Of a stretch of DNA of 29,243 nucleotides, positions 1 to 8,950 are shown in pieces. This DNA is from a virus. A program made the translations under genes and the position numbers. How positions within the stretch are numbered: position 1 is the stretch's first letter; every line of letters starts with the position of its first letter. The DNA lies in IMG/VR virus record IMGVR_UViG_3300029263_000540, positions 1 to 29,243 of that record. One strand, written 5' to 3'. Under the pieces are notes generated by a model that saw nothing but the letters and a program-made list of their open reading frames with translations, ran no database searches and had not been told where the DNA came from.

Positions 1-483
1 ACTTACACTATAATTCCCATTAGTTATAGAAGAAAATATATGTGTTGTATCTGCTGTAGTACCATAATGTGTACTCACGACAGAACCATTTTTTACCAAC
101 TCGTACCTATAACTAGATGTTTCTGTTATAGAATTTGTAATGCTTATTTGACCTAATTTATTAGTGTTTAATACACAATCATCATTTGTTAAGCTTCCCA
201 CTATAGTTGGTACCGTAAACCCACTTATTTGTAGTTGGGTGCCTCCTGTATTACCTCTTGAGTCTGTGACGGTGGCTTCATACCAACCTTCACATAAATT
301 TATAATGTCAAATGTAGATGCTGTATAACCATTACTACTACCTGACCAACTAATAGTATATGGTGGTACAACACTAGTTGTCCCAGAAACACCAACCGAC
401 CAAATTTGGCCATCACATCTACCACTTAATGTGTTTTCCACATTATAGTTAATTAAAATTATATTTCCGTTTGATGTCGCCAT
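1..483 (-). CDS. Partial tail fibre/adhesin with SprB-like repeats, 3' end cut off by window
   Basis: An ATG at 481-483 opens a frame that runs 161 codons without a stop to the window edge, so the C-terminus is missing. The protein starts MATSNGNIILINYN. Residues about 25-80 contain a 'VPPYTISWSG' stretch, then 'LCEGWYEATVTDSRGN', which is the pattern of the SprB repeat (a beta-sandwich repeat with PPYtYsWsnG and a later G-x-Y-x-x-x-V-x-D). A second unit begins near residue 97 with 'NDDCVLNTNKLGQISI' and reaches 'SSITNGNYSVS' at the edge. SprB repeats are known from the surface adhesin of gliding flavobacteria. In a phage tail cluster they would be expected in a receptor-binding fibre. It lies 9 bases after the 1275-aa gene in the same direction, with an A/T-rich leader and no Shine-Dalgarno. 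That the frame is coding is clear; the family is a by-eye match. Confidence 0.72.
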   Translation of the reverse strand, partial: MATSNGNIILINYNVENTLSGRCDGQIWSVGVSGTTSVVPPYTISWSGSSNGYTASTFDIINLCEGWYEATVTDSRGNTGGTQLQISGFTVPTIVGSLTNDDCVLNTNKLGQISITNSITETSSYRYELVKNGSVVSTHYGTTADTTHIFSSITNGNYSVS

Positions 484-492
484 ATAGTTATA

Positions 493-3400
493 TTATTTTA
501 TACCTTTACAAGGTTCTTTATCATTTATACATCTACCCATACTTTCGCACCAGTATTGACCTTCACTACAAAGACCCCTATCAGGAACACTAGGTGATAC
601 ACCTTCTTTTGGGGTATATTCGGTTTTACCACCTTTAGTTGATTTATCTATGGGTGAGTCTGTTGGTGGTAATATTACAACAGTACATTGTGCTACACAC
701 TCCTCAAATGTTGTGTAAGTACCATTTAAGTCCTGGAAACATAAACCATCATTACAAGAATATCTAATTTGTGCTTCAGTTGGTATTTGTGGCCCACCAG
801 GTTCGCCACCACCACCCATCGGTTGTATACCACCACCTCCTGTTTGACTTTTAGGTTTACTACCGTCACCAGTCGTGGTAACGTATAGTGTGGATGTGTA
901 TGGTGTAATACTTGGTTGTAGATTATTTATAACTTGTTGGATGTATATATTGTCATTAGCACAGTCACCAACTAGTTTAGCTTCACATTTTTTATTTAAT
1001 GAAAAACAATACTCTTGTGCTTTTTCTAAACACTCATCACACCCATCAATTTGTAAATTTTTAAATATGTTAGTTATCCCATATACTGGGTCTAATTTTA
1101 ATGCTGATGACAGTTCTTGACCACAACTACAATAATAACCACATTTTGTTTTAGATTCGTTAGTTTCTGGTTTTGCTGTATATTGTGAAAAAGCCGAAAC
1201 TACATTAACTTCTTTTCCTTTTATATTTAATTTTCTATTTAAATTAACCACTTTCCAATCAGCTGGTGTGGTTTTGTGTATTATATCGTAGGTTGTCTTT
1301 GGTTTTGACCCAGAACATGGTTTGTGAAAACCACAGTCAGGTGTAATAACAATAAAATGTTCTAACACATTACCGTAGTAATTTTTAAATTTATTATGTA
1401 TAACATAGGATTGTGTAAGTTGTGGAAAATTAAAATCACATTTACCACCATATTCGTCACTATTATAGGTTGGCAAGTAAAAACAGAATACTCCGTTATT
1501 TTTCATGCTCGTCATACTATAGTTAGATTTAGTACTTAACACATAATCTTTTATAACGTTAGATTCTACCATTCCCTGCCATTTATTGGTTGGTACCTGT
1601 GTTGTCACATCCCAAACTAATTTACTATCAGGTGCCGTACTATCTAAGAATGTTAGTGTATTAAAATTGCTTTTGTCCACATATGGTGTTTTTATATTGC
1701 CACACTCACTATCTGACAAATATAAAGTACCGTCAAGTCTTACAGTTTTTGTAGCCCCACCGGTCTTTAACTCAAAAGGTAATGATTTTTTGGTGGAATC
1801 AAAAAATAGTTTTTTATCAACCACACCAGTAGAAGCTTTTACACCCCTATAATAAGGTGCTTCTAAAGTATGTCCACTCATATCTAATTTATGACCTAAA
1901 TTTATACGAATAGCTGTATCACCACCTGGGGTTTCATAACCAAAATTGTAGAAACCACCTTTGGACGTTGATGTCCAATCTGTTTCATATCTTAATTGTA
2001 TTGTTTGTCCACTAATAAGATTTATAAATCCGGTATCTAATGTTACCGGGATTTGTTTGTGGAATATAGTGGATGATGTCATGGAACTTAACACACAACT
2101 ATTCATTCCACTAGTGGTTAAGTCATTATTATCCACATTTAAAGTTAAATAATCGTTAGCTAAACCATCACTTTCACGACTTCTTAAAACTTTAAATTCT
2201 GTTAGGGTAGTTCCAGTACCTCCTGTTGACGAACCTTTTATTATTGAAGCTTTAAAGTTAAAATTTACTATTCCGGTATTTGCGGGTGTATTACTACACA
2301 CGTATTTTTCATTACCTGAATAACAATTTCTATATTTTTCTCCAGCATTAAAGACAAAATTCGTATCAATAGCTACGGTTTCTTTTTCTCCCATACCAGC
2401 TTGGATTATCGAAGTGTTTATCAACCTCTTAATCTCGTAATCGTTATTTGGGTATGTTTGTGTAAATCCTGAAGGGTAAGCTGTTTCTAAATATTGACAC
2501 CATTGAGTGTCAGTGTATTGGATATTTAAATAGGCTTTATATGTGAACCTGTAGACCCCACTAGTTATTGCGGAATAGGTTAGGTAATTATCCGCATCAT
2601 ATTCGTTAAAAATTAAAGTGCCATTGTTACTACCATACGCCTCACTAAAAGTATAAGGTCTATATTGTAATGTTGCATCGTCTATTAAACCCATTTTTGT
2701 CTGGGTTTCTACATTACTAATCGGTATTATGGTTTCAGCTGAAAAAGATGCGGCACTTAATTGTAAATCATAAGTCTTATTATCTTGGTGAGCAGTTCCT
2801 TTTATATGGGTAAAACCAGTGTAAACTTCCGAATCATCTTTTTTACCATATGTGGAAAAACAAAAATCATTTACTGAGTTTGCACTGATTGGTGCTATTG
2901 TATATAAAGGTGTTAAAATATCATGAGTTTTGTCCGTATGTTCAGCACCAACCATAGCTCCTTTTTCTGGGTGTACGTGGTAATACCCAACATAATTTTC
3001 ACTACTAGGTAATGTATATTCGTTACCGACCGTATATAAACCTTTTTCAGAACCAATTTTTTCTGGCCCCACAATACATTCTTTATTAGGACATATTATT
3101 ATAGTATTTATACTACCGTAAGCATCGTAACTAAACCTAACGTCATTAAACGAATTTAAACCACTTCTTTCCACCCATTGTGACAACCTAGAATATGTTC
3201 TAGGTTTTATTTCTGGTCTTCCGTCACTATTGGTTGTTTGGTAAGTTTCGACACTACCTATTTGTTGACTTTTTAATTTTTCGGTGAATGATTGTAATTG
3301 TGTTTTTGTAGCAAATTTTAAAGAGTAGCACTTGTCAGCACCAACAAAAACTTCATTATTTTGCATTTCATCTACCCAATTTAAAGGGTATATGTATTTT

Positions 3401-4320
3401 CCGTTTTTAAAAATTTTATGAGTTTCTTTTATTTCGTTATCTTTAACGTACCTAGATATATTGTACGGTATTTGTACTTGGTTGGTTGCTGATAAATTTA
3501 CACCAGTTAAGTCCACATTTGTATCTATTGGATTTTCTACCGTATAGACATTACTACTTAGTAATTCTAAAGTTTCTGGTTCACAATTTTGTGGTGTTAA
3601 TTGTTTTTTATAGTCATACATTATCTCCCTATTAGTTAAATCTTTAGGTTTTAAAGTTAGATATGTAGTTTTTAATTTTATATTTTTAGGTTGTGTGGTA
3701 ATTTGTTTTACAGGGTTAATTGTTATTATATCACCTTTTATTATACCAGTTTTATCTAACTCAACCTTAAACCCTAATGAATGAACATATTGTTCACATT
3801 TTTCCACAAAAATATCCATGTCAAAAGAAAGGCTATTTATTGTGTTTTTTCTAAGTTTAATTCCGGGTATAATCATTTGGATTGCGTGAGATTTACCCCC
3901 AATAATTTTACCAAACGGTTTTATACTACCTTCTGTTGGGTTGGTGCTAAAGTAGTTTGTGTGACTTAGAAAGGCTCCTACTTGTGCACCAATAATTTTT
4001 TCAAACCCTAAATTACCTTTTGAGTTTCTAAAAATTTCTAGTATTAGTGGGGTTTTAGATGTTGTAACAAAATTATTATAGTTATTAAATTTTAGTAGTT
4101 TTTCATCAAAATATAGAAATGTTCTTTGTATACCATCCTCTAACTTAGCAATAACATCTACAGGATACATAGTGTTGTAAGTAAAATTAAACGAGCTTCT
4201 TTTACTTATTAATTCTTGTTGCTTTACTCTATTACTAACATTACCCGAAATAAAGAAATTAAACTTTATTTCTTCACCTAAAACTCTTAAATCTATTTTT
4301 GACCTATATATTTTTTCCAT
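493..4320 (-). CDS. Large tail-associated protein with His-rich motif and C-terminal Cys modules (1275 aa)
   Basis: Not a family I can name. The N-terminal ~350 residues are mixed alpha/beta without obvious motifs. Residues 443-467 hold a histidine cluster: H448-x-H450-P followed by H461 and H466-D467. The spacing H-x-H-x7-G-x2-H resembles the metal site of JAB/JAMM proteins (H-x-H-x7-S-x2-D) with Ser replaced by Gly and Asp by His. The middle (about 500-1000) is beta-rich and Thr/Ser/Asn-rich, as in tail fibres. A cysteine-containing part (about 1020-1130) is followed by a Gly/Pro linker near 1160-1185. Next come a small Cys module near 1187-1215, with the same C..C..Y-x-T..C-x3-C layout as in the 2608-aa protein upstream, and a final four-Cys segment (CSEGQYWCESMGRC..C). 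It starts 11 bases after the 1148-aa gene. Role inferred as a tail tip or fibre component; an enzymatic role is only possible. Confidence 0.7.
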   Translation of the reverse strand: MEKIYRSKIDLRVLGEEIKFNFFISGNVSNRVKQQELISKRSSFNFTYNTMYPVDVIAKLEDGIQRTFLYFDEKLLKFNNYNNFVTTSKTPLILEIFRNSKGNLGFEKIIGAQVGAFLSHTNYFSTNPTEGSIKPFGKIIGGKSHAIQMIIPGIKLRKNTINSLSFDMDIFVEKCEQYVHSLGFKVELDKTGIIKGDIITINPVKQITTQPKNIKLKTTYLTLKPKDLTNREIMYDYKKQLTPQNCEPETLELLSSNVYTVENPIDTNVDLTGVNLSATNQVQIPYNISRYVKDNEIKETHKIFKNGKYIYPLNWVDEMQNNEVFVGADKCYSLKFATKTQLQSFTEKLKSQQIGSVETYQTTNSDGRPEIKPRTYSRLSQWVERSGLNSFNDVRFSYDAYGSINTIIICPNKECIVGPEKIGSEKGLYTVGNEYTLPSSENYVGYYHVHPEKGAMVGAEHTDKTHDILTPLYTIAPISANSVNDFCFSTYGKKDDSEVYTGFTHIKGTAHQDNKTYDLQLSAASFSAETIIPISNVETQTKMGLIDDATLQYRPYTFSEAYGSNNGTLIFNEYDADNYLTYSAITSGVYRFTYKAYLNIQYTDTQWCQYLETAYPSGFTQTYPNNDYEIKRLINTSIIQAGMGEKETVAIDTNFVFNAGEKYRNCYSGNEKYVCSNTPANTGIVNFNFKASIIKGSSTGGTGTTLTEFKVLRSRESDGLANDYLTLNVDNNDLTTSGMNSCVLSSMTSSTIFHKQIPVTLDTGFINLISGQTIQLRYETDWTSTSKGGFYNFGYETPGGDTAIRINLGHKLDMSGHTLEAPYYRGVKASTGVVDKKLFFDSTKKSLPFELKTGGATKTVRLDGTLYLSDSECGNIKTPYVDKSNFNTLTFLDSTAPDSKLVWDVTTQVPTNKWQGMVESNVIKDYVLSTKSNYSMTSMKNNGVFCFYLPTYNSDEYGGKCDFNFPQLTQSYVIHNKFKNYYGNVLEHFIVITPDCGFHKPCSGSKPKTTYDIIHKTTPADWKVVNLNRKLNIKGKEVNVVSAFSQYTAKPETNESKTKCGYYCSCGQELSSALKLDPVYGITNIFKNLQIDGCDECLEKAQEYCFSLNKKCEAKLVGDCANDNIYIQQVINNLQPSITPYTSTLYVTTTGDGSKPKSQTGGGGIQPMGGGGEPGGPQIPTEAQIRYSCNDGLCFQDLNGTYTTFEECVAQCTVVILPPTDSPIDKSTKGGKTEYTPKEGVSPSVPDRGLCSEGQYWCESMGRCINDKEPCKGIK

Positions 4321-4331
4321 AATAATATTTT

Positions 4332-7300
4332 TTAGTATCCACCACCTCCACCACCTCCTGATGTTCCACCACCCCCTGATGTTCCACCACCACTAGAATA
4401 ACTACCACCACCGCTAGAATAACTACCACCACCGCTTCCTACATTAGTACTAGTTGTGGTTGTGTTACCCCCACCTCTTGGTGTTGTACTAGTTTGGTTT
4501 GGTGTGGTTGTTGTTGGGTTATTGTTATTATTATTTAAATCGTAAGTGTTTATCCACGCTAGATTTTTTACACCAAAATCTTTTAACCCGTATATACATA
4601 AAAGGTTATCCGTACTTCCTTGTTTTGTAAAGATTGGGGAGGATGTGAATTTTCTTTTATTACTATTAAATTCTCTTGCTAGTATTTTTGTTTCTTGTGT
4701 TACTAATTCACTTCCCGATATTAAAGAAATTTTATCTATGTCATATTCCGAAGCATACGTAGATATTGGATTTGTTGTATTTCCAGTTAATATGTTGTTA
4801 TAGTATAAGGTCCCAGTCGGTGGTGATACTGGTGGTGCGTTAAAACTCATCATTCTAGCTTGGAATTGTGATGCTGGGTATGATGTATACCCTGTTGGGT
4901 TTACTGTAAAGTTGGTTGTGTATCCACTACTGTATGGTGTCCCAGACATAGAGTAACATCTATATACAAATTTGTCCCTATGGAAATCTGAATTCTCTAC
5001 TTTAACACCACTAGTCCATAGTGTGGTTGCTGGGACCATTTGTTCAATTATTTTTATCCAATAATCACCCATAGATTGAGCGTAGTCTACCATCTTAGTA
5101 TATGTGTACTGGTTATTAGCTCCACAATTCATTTTTAAGTAATCCAAATACATTTGTTGTAGTACGGGGTAACCACCAGTTTTACCATCATTAATTGTCA
5201 TTCTATTTTTAACGTCTATAAAATATTTCCAAAAATTATCCCGAAATACTTTGAAGTCTAGTTTTTTAGCGTTAATTTGGGGGTTGGTGGAGTCCCAGGT
5301 TCCACCACTAGATGGGTATGGTGGGGGTAATGTACCACCACTAAACATACAATTGTATAAACTAGATTGTCTCCAAACATCGTAAGTTAAACCTTGTCCA
5401 ACATTTAAATTTAAGTCAACATTTTTTACATTTAAAACTAATTTTTCATTACTGGTTTGGTAGTACGCACTTCTCCAATACCTATCATTAAAACTGTATT
5501 GTCTAGTTTCATTTTCTGAAGAACATCTATTTTGTTGGAACATTTCAATATACCTAATTCTACTTATAAGGTATTTTCTCCATTTTGGGTTTGTCCCGGC
5601 TTGGGTTAATTCTTCAAATTTATTTATTAGTAGTTCTTTTCTTTTTTCTAACCCACCACATGTATCGTGAAAAATGTTATTTTTAAATGTGTTGGGGCTA
5701 TTTGTACCTAAAGCAAACATTGCCATGTCTGGTTCTATATCTGGTCGGTATATGTCTTGGCCTATTTCAACCCAAGATTTTTTATCGTCTATTATCCTTT
5801 TTAAACCGAAACCAAAATACATATGTGGGAACCTCCTAAATCTATCTAGGTATGGTGACTTAGGGTCGTTAGAAAGTTCTCCCGTACCCCAAAATCCACC
5901 CCAAGTAAAATTATTAAACTTGGTTACTATACTAGGGCTACATCCACTTAAGATTGATTTTTGTTGGTTTATTATTAGTTCTGATTTGTGCTCTTCATTT
6001 CGTTCAAACCATCCAGCTCCTCTTTGAAAAAAGAAATTATTTGTTATTCTGGGCACTTTTGGGTATCCACCATCATCTATGGGATAATCTTCATAAATAA
6101 ATGGGTTTGTTGTGGTACCTGTAACATAAGTAAAAGATGAAAATGGTACACTATATTTAATTGTTTTACTTGTATATGTTCCACCAGAAATATGTGCCCA
6201 ATTATTATTAAATTTATTAAGTTTTATTTTAGCATCCGCTAAAACAACATACTCATTAAACTCAACCAAAGCTTCTGGGGCACCCAATAAACCTAACATA
6301 AACTCTATAGATTTTCTTGTCCCTTTTGATTTAAATAGGTATCCGGTATTAAGTAATATCCTCCTATATAATTCAATATCTAATTCTGCTGGTGTTTTAC
6401 TAACACTAGTCCCAGAATATTGTGGGGTACTAATACCCAAAACATTGTCTAAGAAATTATCATTATTAAGTGTACTGGGTGTTGACCACCCTAATGTTTT
6501 AGCGAAATTTTTAATTAGTTCGTTAGGTATATTATTTTTACTATCATAACTTACATTAGTCATATAAGCTATACCATCAACAAAAGTTTTAATTTGGTCA
6601 AAACTTCTACCGTATATTTGTAGTGTTTTTTCTATTTTTTGGTCTGCCGTATCGAACTCTTTAAGTACTGGTGATGTTAGAAATCTAGAAACTAGATTAG
6701 TTTTTTGTGTATCTAGTTCACTACCTAATCCCGCTAATTGTGTTAGGTATTCAGTATACCCAGTAGTAGTTATGTCTAAATTAATAGCGTCTTGTTTGGG
6801 CCAAGTAACTAATGTATTTTTATAGTAAGTACCACCAACACTAGATTCCTTTATTAATTTAAAATTAGCTGTGTACTCTGGTACCACATCTCTATTCATT
6901 AAAAATTTATCTACATAATTAAAATTTTTAAATAAGTTATCACTTTCTAGTTTGTTTGGTTTTATAAAGAATTTTTCGGTGGTGGTTGTAGCGCATAAAA
7001 CCAAGTCCATAAATGGGTTACCCTCCACAGTAAAAGTTAGAAATCCTGTTGTTGTTGTTTGTGGTTTGAAGTCTATCACCTTATATTCTATATCCCCTAT
7101 GTTACCCCCAATAGTTAAAACATAGTTTTTATATTCCGTAGTTAAATTCCTTAATTTAGATACAGTTCCGTCAGCTACCTTAATTAAAGTATCCGACCCA
7201 TAACCGAACATTTCTAAATTATTTAAGATTTGTTCTTTACTAATAGGACTGTTTAGTAATTCACCATTAGTTGTAAATTCTATTACGAATGGGTTTGATA

Positions 7301-7778
7301 TGTGGTCAACATTAACCTTGAATGTTGTTTGGTCTGTCCCTGTATTATAAATTATATTGTAAGCGGTGGTATTCCCACTCATATTTAAAGAATTTACACC
7401 ATCGATAAATAAAGCTGCTGGGAAAAAATTAACTATGTTTTGTGTTGAGACACTTAATCTCTTTTTTAATGAACCGTATAGGACTAGTTCAGATATGTTA
7501 CTTGTATCTGTGTTTATGTATACTTGGAAATTGTTTTTTGCAAAAGCTTGTGCTGTTTTTAAATCACTAAAGTCTAGTGATTCTAATGTTATTGGGTTTG
7601 AAAACCCTTCTAGTTTTTGATTGGTGGATAAACTTCTTGTATATTCTTGGCCAATAGAAAAGTTACCCATGGTCATTTGTGATGAACCATCAGTAATTTG
7701 ATTACCAACTAGGTTATCACTAAAGGTATCTCCTCCGTGTCCTGGTGCTGGTGGATATCTAAATCTATTACTAGCCAT
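4332..7778 (-). CDS. Large baseplate/tail protein with P2 gpI-like segment and Gly-rich C-terminus (1148 aa)
   Basis: This is a long structural-type protein. Residues 380-510 include a helical stretch (RSFDQIKTFVDGI) and, at 470-500, 'LYRRILLNTGYLFKSKGTRK' leading into 'SIEFMLGLLGAPEA'. The pattern of Arg-Arg, a helix, KGT and a further helix ending in LG resembles the P2 gpI-type tail proteins that connect baseplate to fibres. This match is by eye and not certain. The middle is beta-rich with Tyr/Trp/Asn. The last ~70 residues are low complexity: an Asn run, Thr-rich segments, then GGGSYSS and GGGTS repeats ending in a poly-Gly run and a final Tyr. It begins 6 bases after the 302-aa gene, and its placement after baseplate genes and before adhesin-like genes fits a baseplate-to-fibre connector. 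T4 gp7 is of similar length, but I see no specific resemblance. Confidence 0.7.
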   Translation of the reverse strand: MASNRFRYPPAPGHGGDTFSDNLVGNQITDGSSQMTMGNFSIGQEYTRSLSTNQKLEGFSNPITLESLDFSDLKTAQAFAKNNFQVYINTDTSNISELVLYGSLKKRLSVSTQNIVNFFPAALFIDGVNSLNMSGNTTAYNIIYNTGTDQTTFKVNVDHISNPFVIEFTTNGELLNSPISKEQILNNLEMFGYGSDTLIKVADGTVSKLRNLTTEYKNYVLTIGGNIGDIEYKVIDFKPQTTTTGFLTFTVEGNPFMDLVLCATTTTEKFFIKPNKLESDNLFKNFNYVDKFLMNRDVVPEYTANFKLIKESSVGGTYYKNTLVTWPKQDAINLDITTTGYTEYLTQLAGLGSELDTQKTNLVSRFLTSPVLKEFDTADQKIEKTLQIYGRSFDQIKTFVDGIAYMTNVSYDSKNNIPNELIKNFAKTLGWSTPSTLNNDNFLDNVLGISTPQYSGTSVSKTPAELDIELYRRILLNTGYLFKSKGTRKSIEFMLGLLGAPEALVEFNEYVVLADAKIKLNKFNNNWAHISGGTYTSKTIKYSVPFSSFTYVTGTTTNPFIYEDYPIDDGGYPKVPRITNNFFFQRGAGWFERNEEHKSELIINQQKSILSGCSPSIVTKFNNFTWGGFWGTGELSNDPKSPYLDRFRRFPHMYFGFGLKRIIDDKKSWVEIGQDIYRPDIEPDMAMFALGTNSPNTFKNNIFHDTCGGLEKRKELLINKFEELTQAGTNPKWRKYLISRIRYIEMFQQNRCSSENETRQYSFNDRYWRSAYYQTSNEKLVLNVKNVDLNLNVGQGLTYDVWRQSSLYNCMFSGGTLPPPYPSSGGTWDSTNPQINAKKLDFKVFRDNFWKYFIDVKNRMTINDGKTGGYPVLQQMYLDYLKMNCGANNQYTYTKMVDYAQSMGDYWIKIIEQMVPATTLWTSGVKVENSDFHRDKFVYRCYSMSGTPYSSGYTTNFTVNPTGYTSYPASQFQARMMSFNAPPVSPPTGTLYYNNILTGNTTNPISTYASEYDIDKISLISGSELVTQETKILAREFNSNKRKFTSSPIFTKQGSTDNLLCIYGLKDFGVKNLAWINTYDLNNNNNNPTTTTPNQTSTTPRGGGNTTTTSTNVGSGGGSYSSGGGSYSSGGGTSGGGGTSGGGGGGGY
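4357..4434. repeat. Short tandem repeats encoding the Gly/Ser-rich C-terminus of the 1148-aa protein
   Basis: Two perfect adjacent copies of a 21-base unit (CTAGAATAACTACCACCACCG on the plus strand) lie at 4393-4413 and 4414-4434. Beside them are imperfect copies of a shorter unit containing CCTGATGTTCCACCACC at about 4357-4392. On the coding strand these give GGGSYSS and GGGTS repeats. Units are multiples of three, so copy-number change would keep the frame. Confidence 0.85.
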
Positions 7779-7784
7779 AACTGG

Positions 7785-8693
7785 TTAAACGTTTATTTGG
7801 TTAAATGTCTTACTAAAATCTATGTTGTTACCCCTATTTGCTCTAATTTCGTATAGTTGGTCATTAAATGCGTCTCTAACTTCATATAAATTATATTGTT
7901 GGTATATGTTATCATTAAAGTCGTAAAGGGTGTAGATTCCATCCTCTATCGATTTAGATTGGTTACCGTAAAGTGCTATTGCTAATGTGTCAAAATCGTG
8001 GTCAACCATTTCAACATCTAAAACTACTGGGTTAAAAAATGTATTTGTTATAATAACTTTTTGTCCTGGCTGCCCTATGAATGGGATAGCGTTAGGGTTA
8101 TTGGATGGTGCACTTGTAGGTGTTAGTGTACAGAATATTAAGTTACTTTCTGTATTTGTGTATGTATACCTAGGTGCTATTTGGTTTGGGTTGGTTAGAT
8201 TTGCGGCTACTGGTTCACAATAAAAGTTGGATGTAACCAACCTAAAAAAGTTATGTATTTTTTCACCGTTTGCTTGTAAATATTCTATTCTATAACCAAC
8301 CAATGAATGTGGTTTAAACCTACTTCTATAGGCTGCTGGTATATTATTTAAATCAAAAACTAAACCTTTTACATTAGGTAAAGATGCTAATATACCACAA
8401 TCTATAATGTTTGTTCTTATTTCAACAGGTCTAATGTAAATCGTGTAAATCCCTTTTTGGGCAAATACGTTTGATGGTAATTGTAAATCGTATAAACCAC
8501 CTAGAATTTCAACCCCATTCACACCACCTGTATTATTTTGGTGGTAGTGTGGTGTCAGTAGTGTATTTGCTGGCAATTGTGAAACAACAAAATTAGATGT
8601 TGCATCCCTATTAGGGGTGTAGTGTACAATGATTTGTACATCATCTGGAAGTACGTCCGCTGGTCTTTTTATTCCGTATGCTCCTAATGCCAT
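7785..8693 (-). CDS. Tail/baseplate structural protein of unknown function (302 aa)
   Basis: I do not recognise a named domain. The protein begins MALGAYGIKRPADVLPDDVQ, has no signal peptide, membrane segment or coiled coil, and is rich in Asn, Pro, Tyr and Ile, as beta-rich virion proteins are. 'GIYTIYIRPVEIR' near residue 80 and 'SIEDGIYTLYDFNDNIYQQY' near residue 255 look like two similar beta-hairpin segments (both contain G-I-Y-T-[IL]-Y), which could reflect two related domains. It starts 2 bases after the 73-aa gene and ends 6 bases before the 1148-aa gene, so it is probably cotranscribed and translated with them. A structural role is inferred from context only. Confidence 0.65.
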   Translation of the reverse strand: MALGAYGIKRPADVLPDDVQIIVHYTPNRDATSNFVVSQLPANTLLTPHYHQNNTGGVNGVEILGGLYDLQLPSNVFAQKGIYTIYIRPVEIRTNIIDCGILASLPNVKGLVFDLNNIPAAYRSRFKPHSLVGYRIEYLQANGEKIHNFFRLVTSNFYCEPVAANLTNPNQIAPRYTYTNTESNLIFCTLTPTSAPSNNPNAIPFIGQPGQKVIITNTFFNPVVLDVEMVDHDFDTLAIALYGNQSKSIEDGIYTLYDFNDNIYQQYNLYEVRDAFNDQLYEIRANRGNNIDFSKTFNQINV

Positions 8694-8695
8694 TT

Positions 8696-8917
8696 TTAAG
8701 GTTGTTTATTTATTTTATAAAACCCGTAACCATGTAACTCTAACTCACCCATATTTGGGGTTTGTCCTAGTCTTTGGGGTTTTTCAAAGACAGTTATTTT
8801 TCCTCTTTCTATAAATATGTTGGACCTGGTTTCTGGTCTTTCACAAACATTCATCAAAACCTCCTCTTTTGTTAAAGGAGGAATACAACCATTTCTAAAA
8901 ATTTTTTTAAATCCCAT
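8696..8917 (-). CDS. Small protein of unknown function in the tail cluster (73 aa)
   Basis: No family recognised. The ATG at 8915-8917 follows the 33-base gap that separates this gene from the nucleotidyltransferase-like gene and carries the shared TATTTAT motif. Sequence features: a basic N-terminus (MGFKKIFRNG), two cysteines (C11, C25), a middle segment 'ERGKITVFEKPQRLGQ' and a Gly/Tyr-rich end 'MGELELHGYGFYKINKQP'. An internal ATG (residue 22, MNVCERPE) is preceded by GAGGAGG with a 5-base spacer, a near-perfect Shine-Dalgarno that the other genes here lack. A shorter 52-aa product from that start is possible. Tight coupling to the 302-aa gene (2-base gap) supports it as a real gene. Confidence 0.6.
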   Translation of the reverse strand: MGFKKIFRNGCIPPLTKEEVLMNVCERPETRSNIFIERGKITVFEKPQRLGQTPNMGELELHGYGFYKINKQP

Positions 8918-8922
8918 CTATT

Positions 8923-8940
8923 GTTTTATTATAAATATCT
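8923..8940 (-). promoter_or_regulatory. Candidate promoter/regulatory motif, copy 1 (AGATATTTATAATAAAAC)
   Basis: This lies in the 33-base gap before the 73-aa gene. TATTTAT (8931-8937, minus strand) ends 13 bases before the start codon and is followed by an A-rich run. It resembles the motif in the two other longer gaps. If used as a -10-type element the transcript would have almost no leader; it could instead be an A/T-rich translation signal. Confidence 0.3.
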
Positions 8941-8950
8941 AAGTAATACT

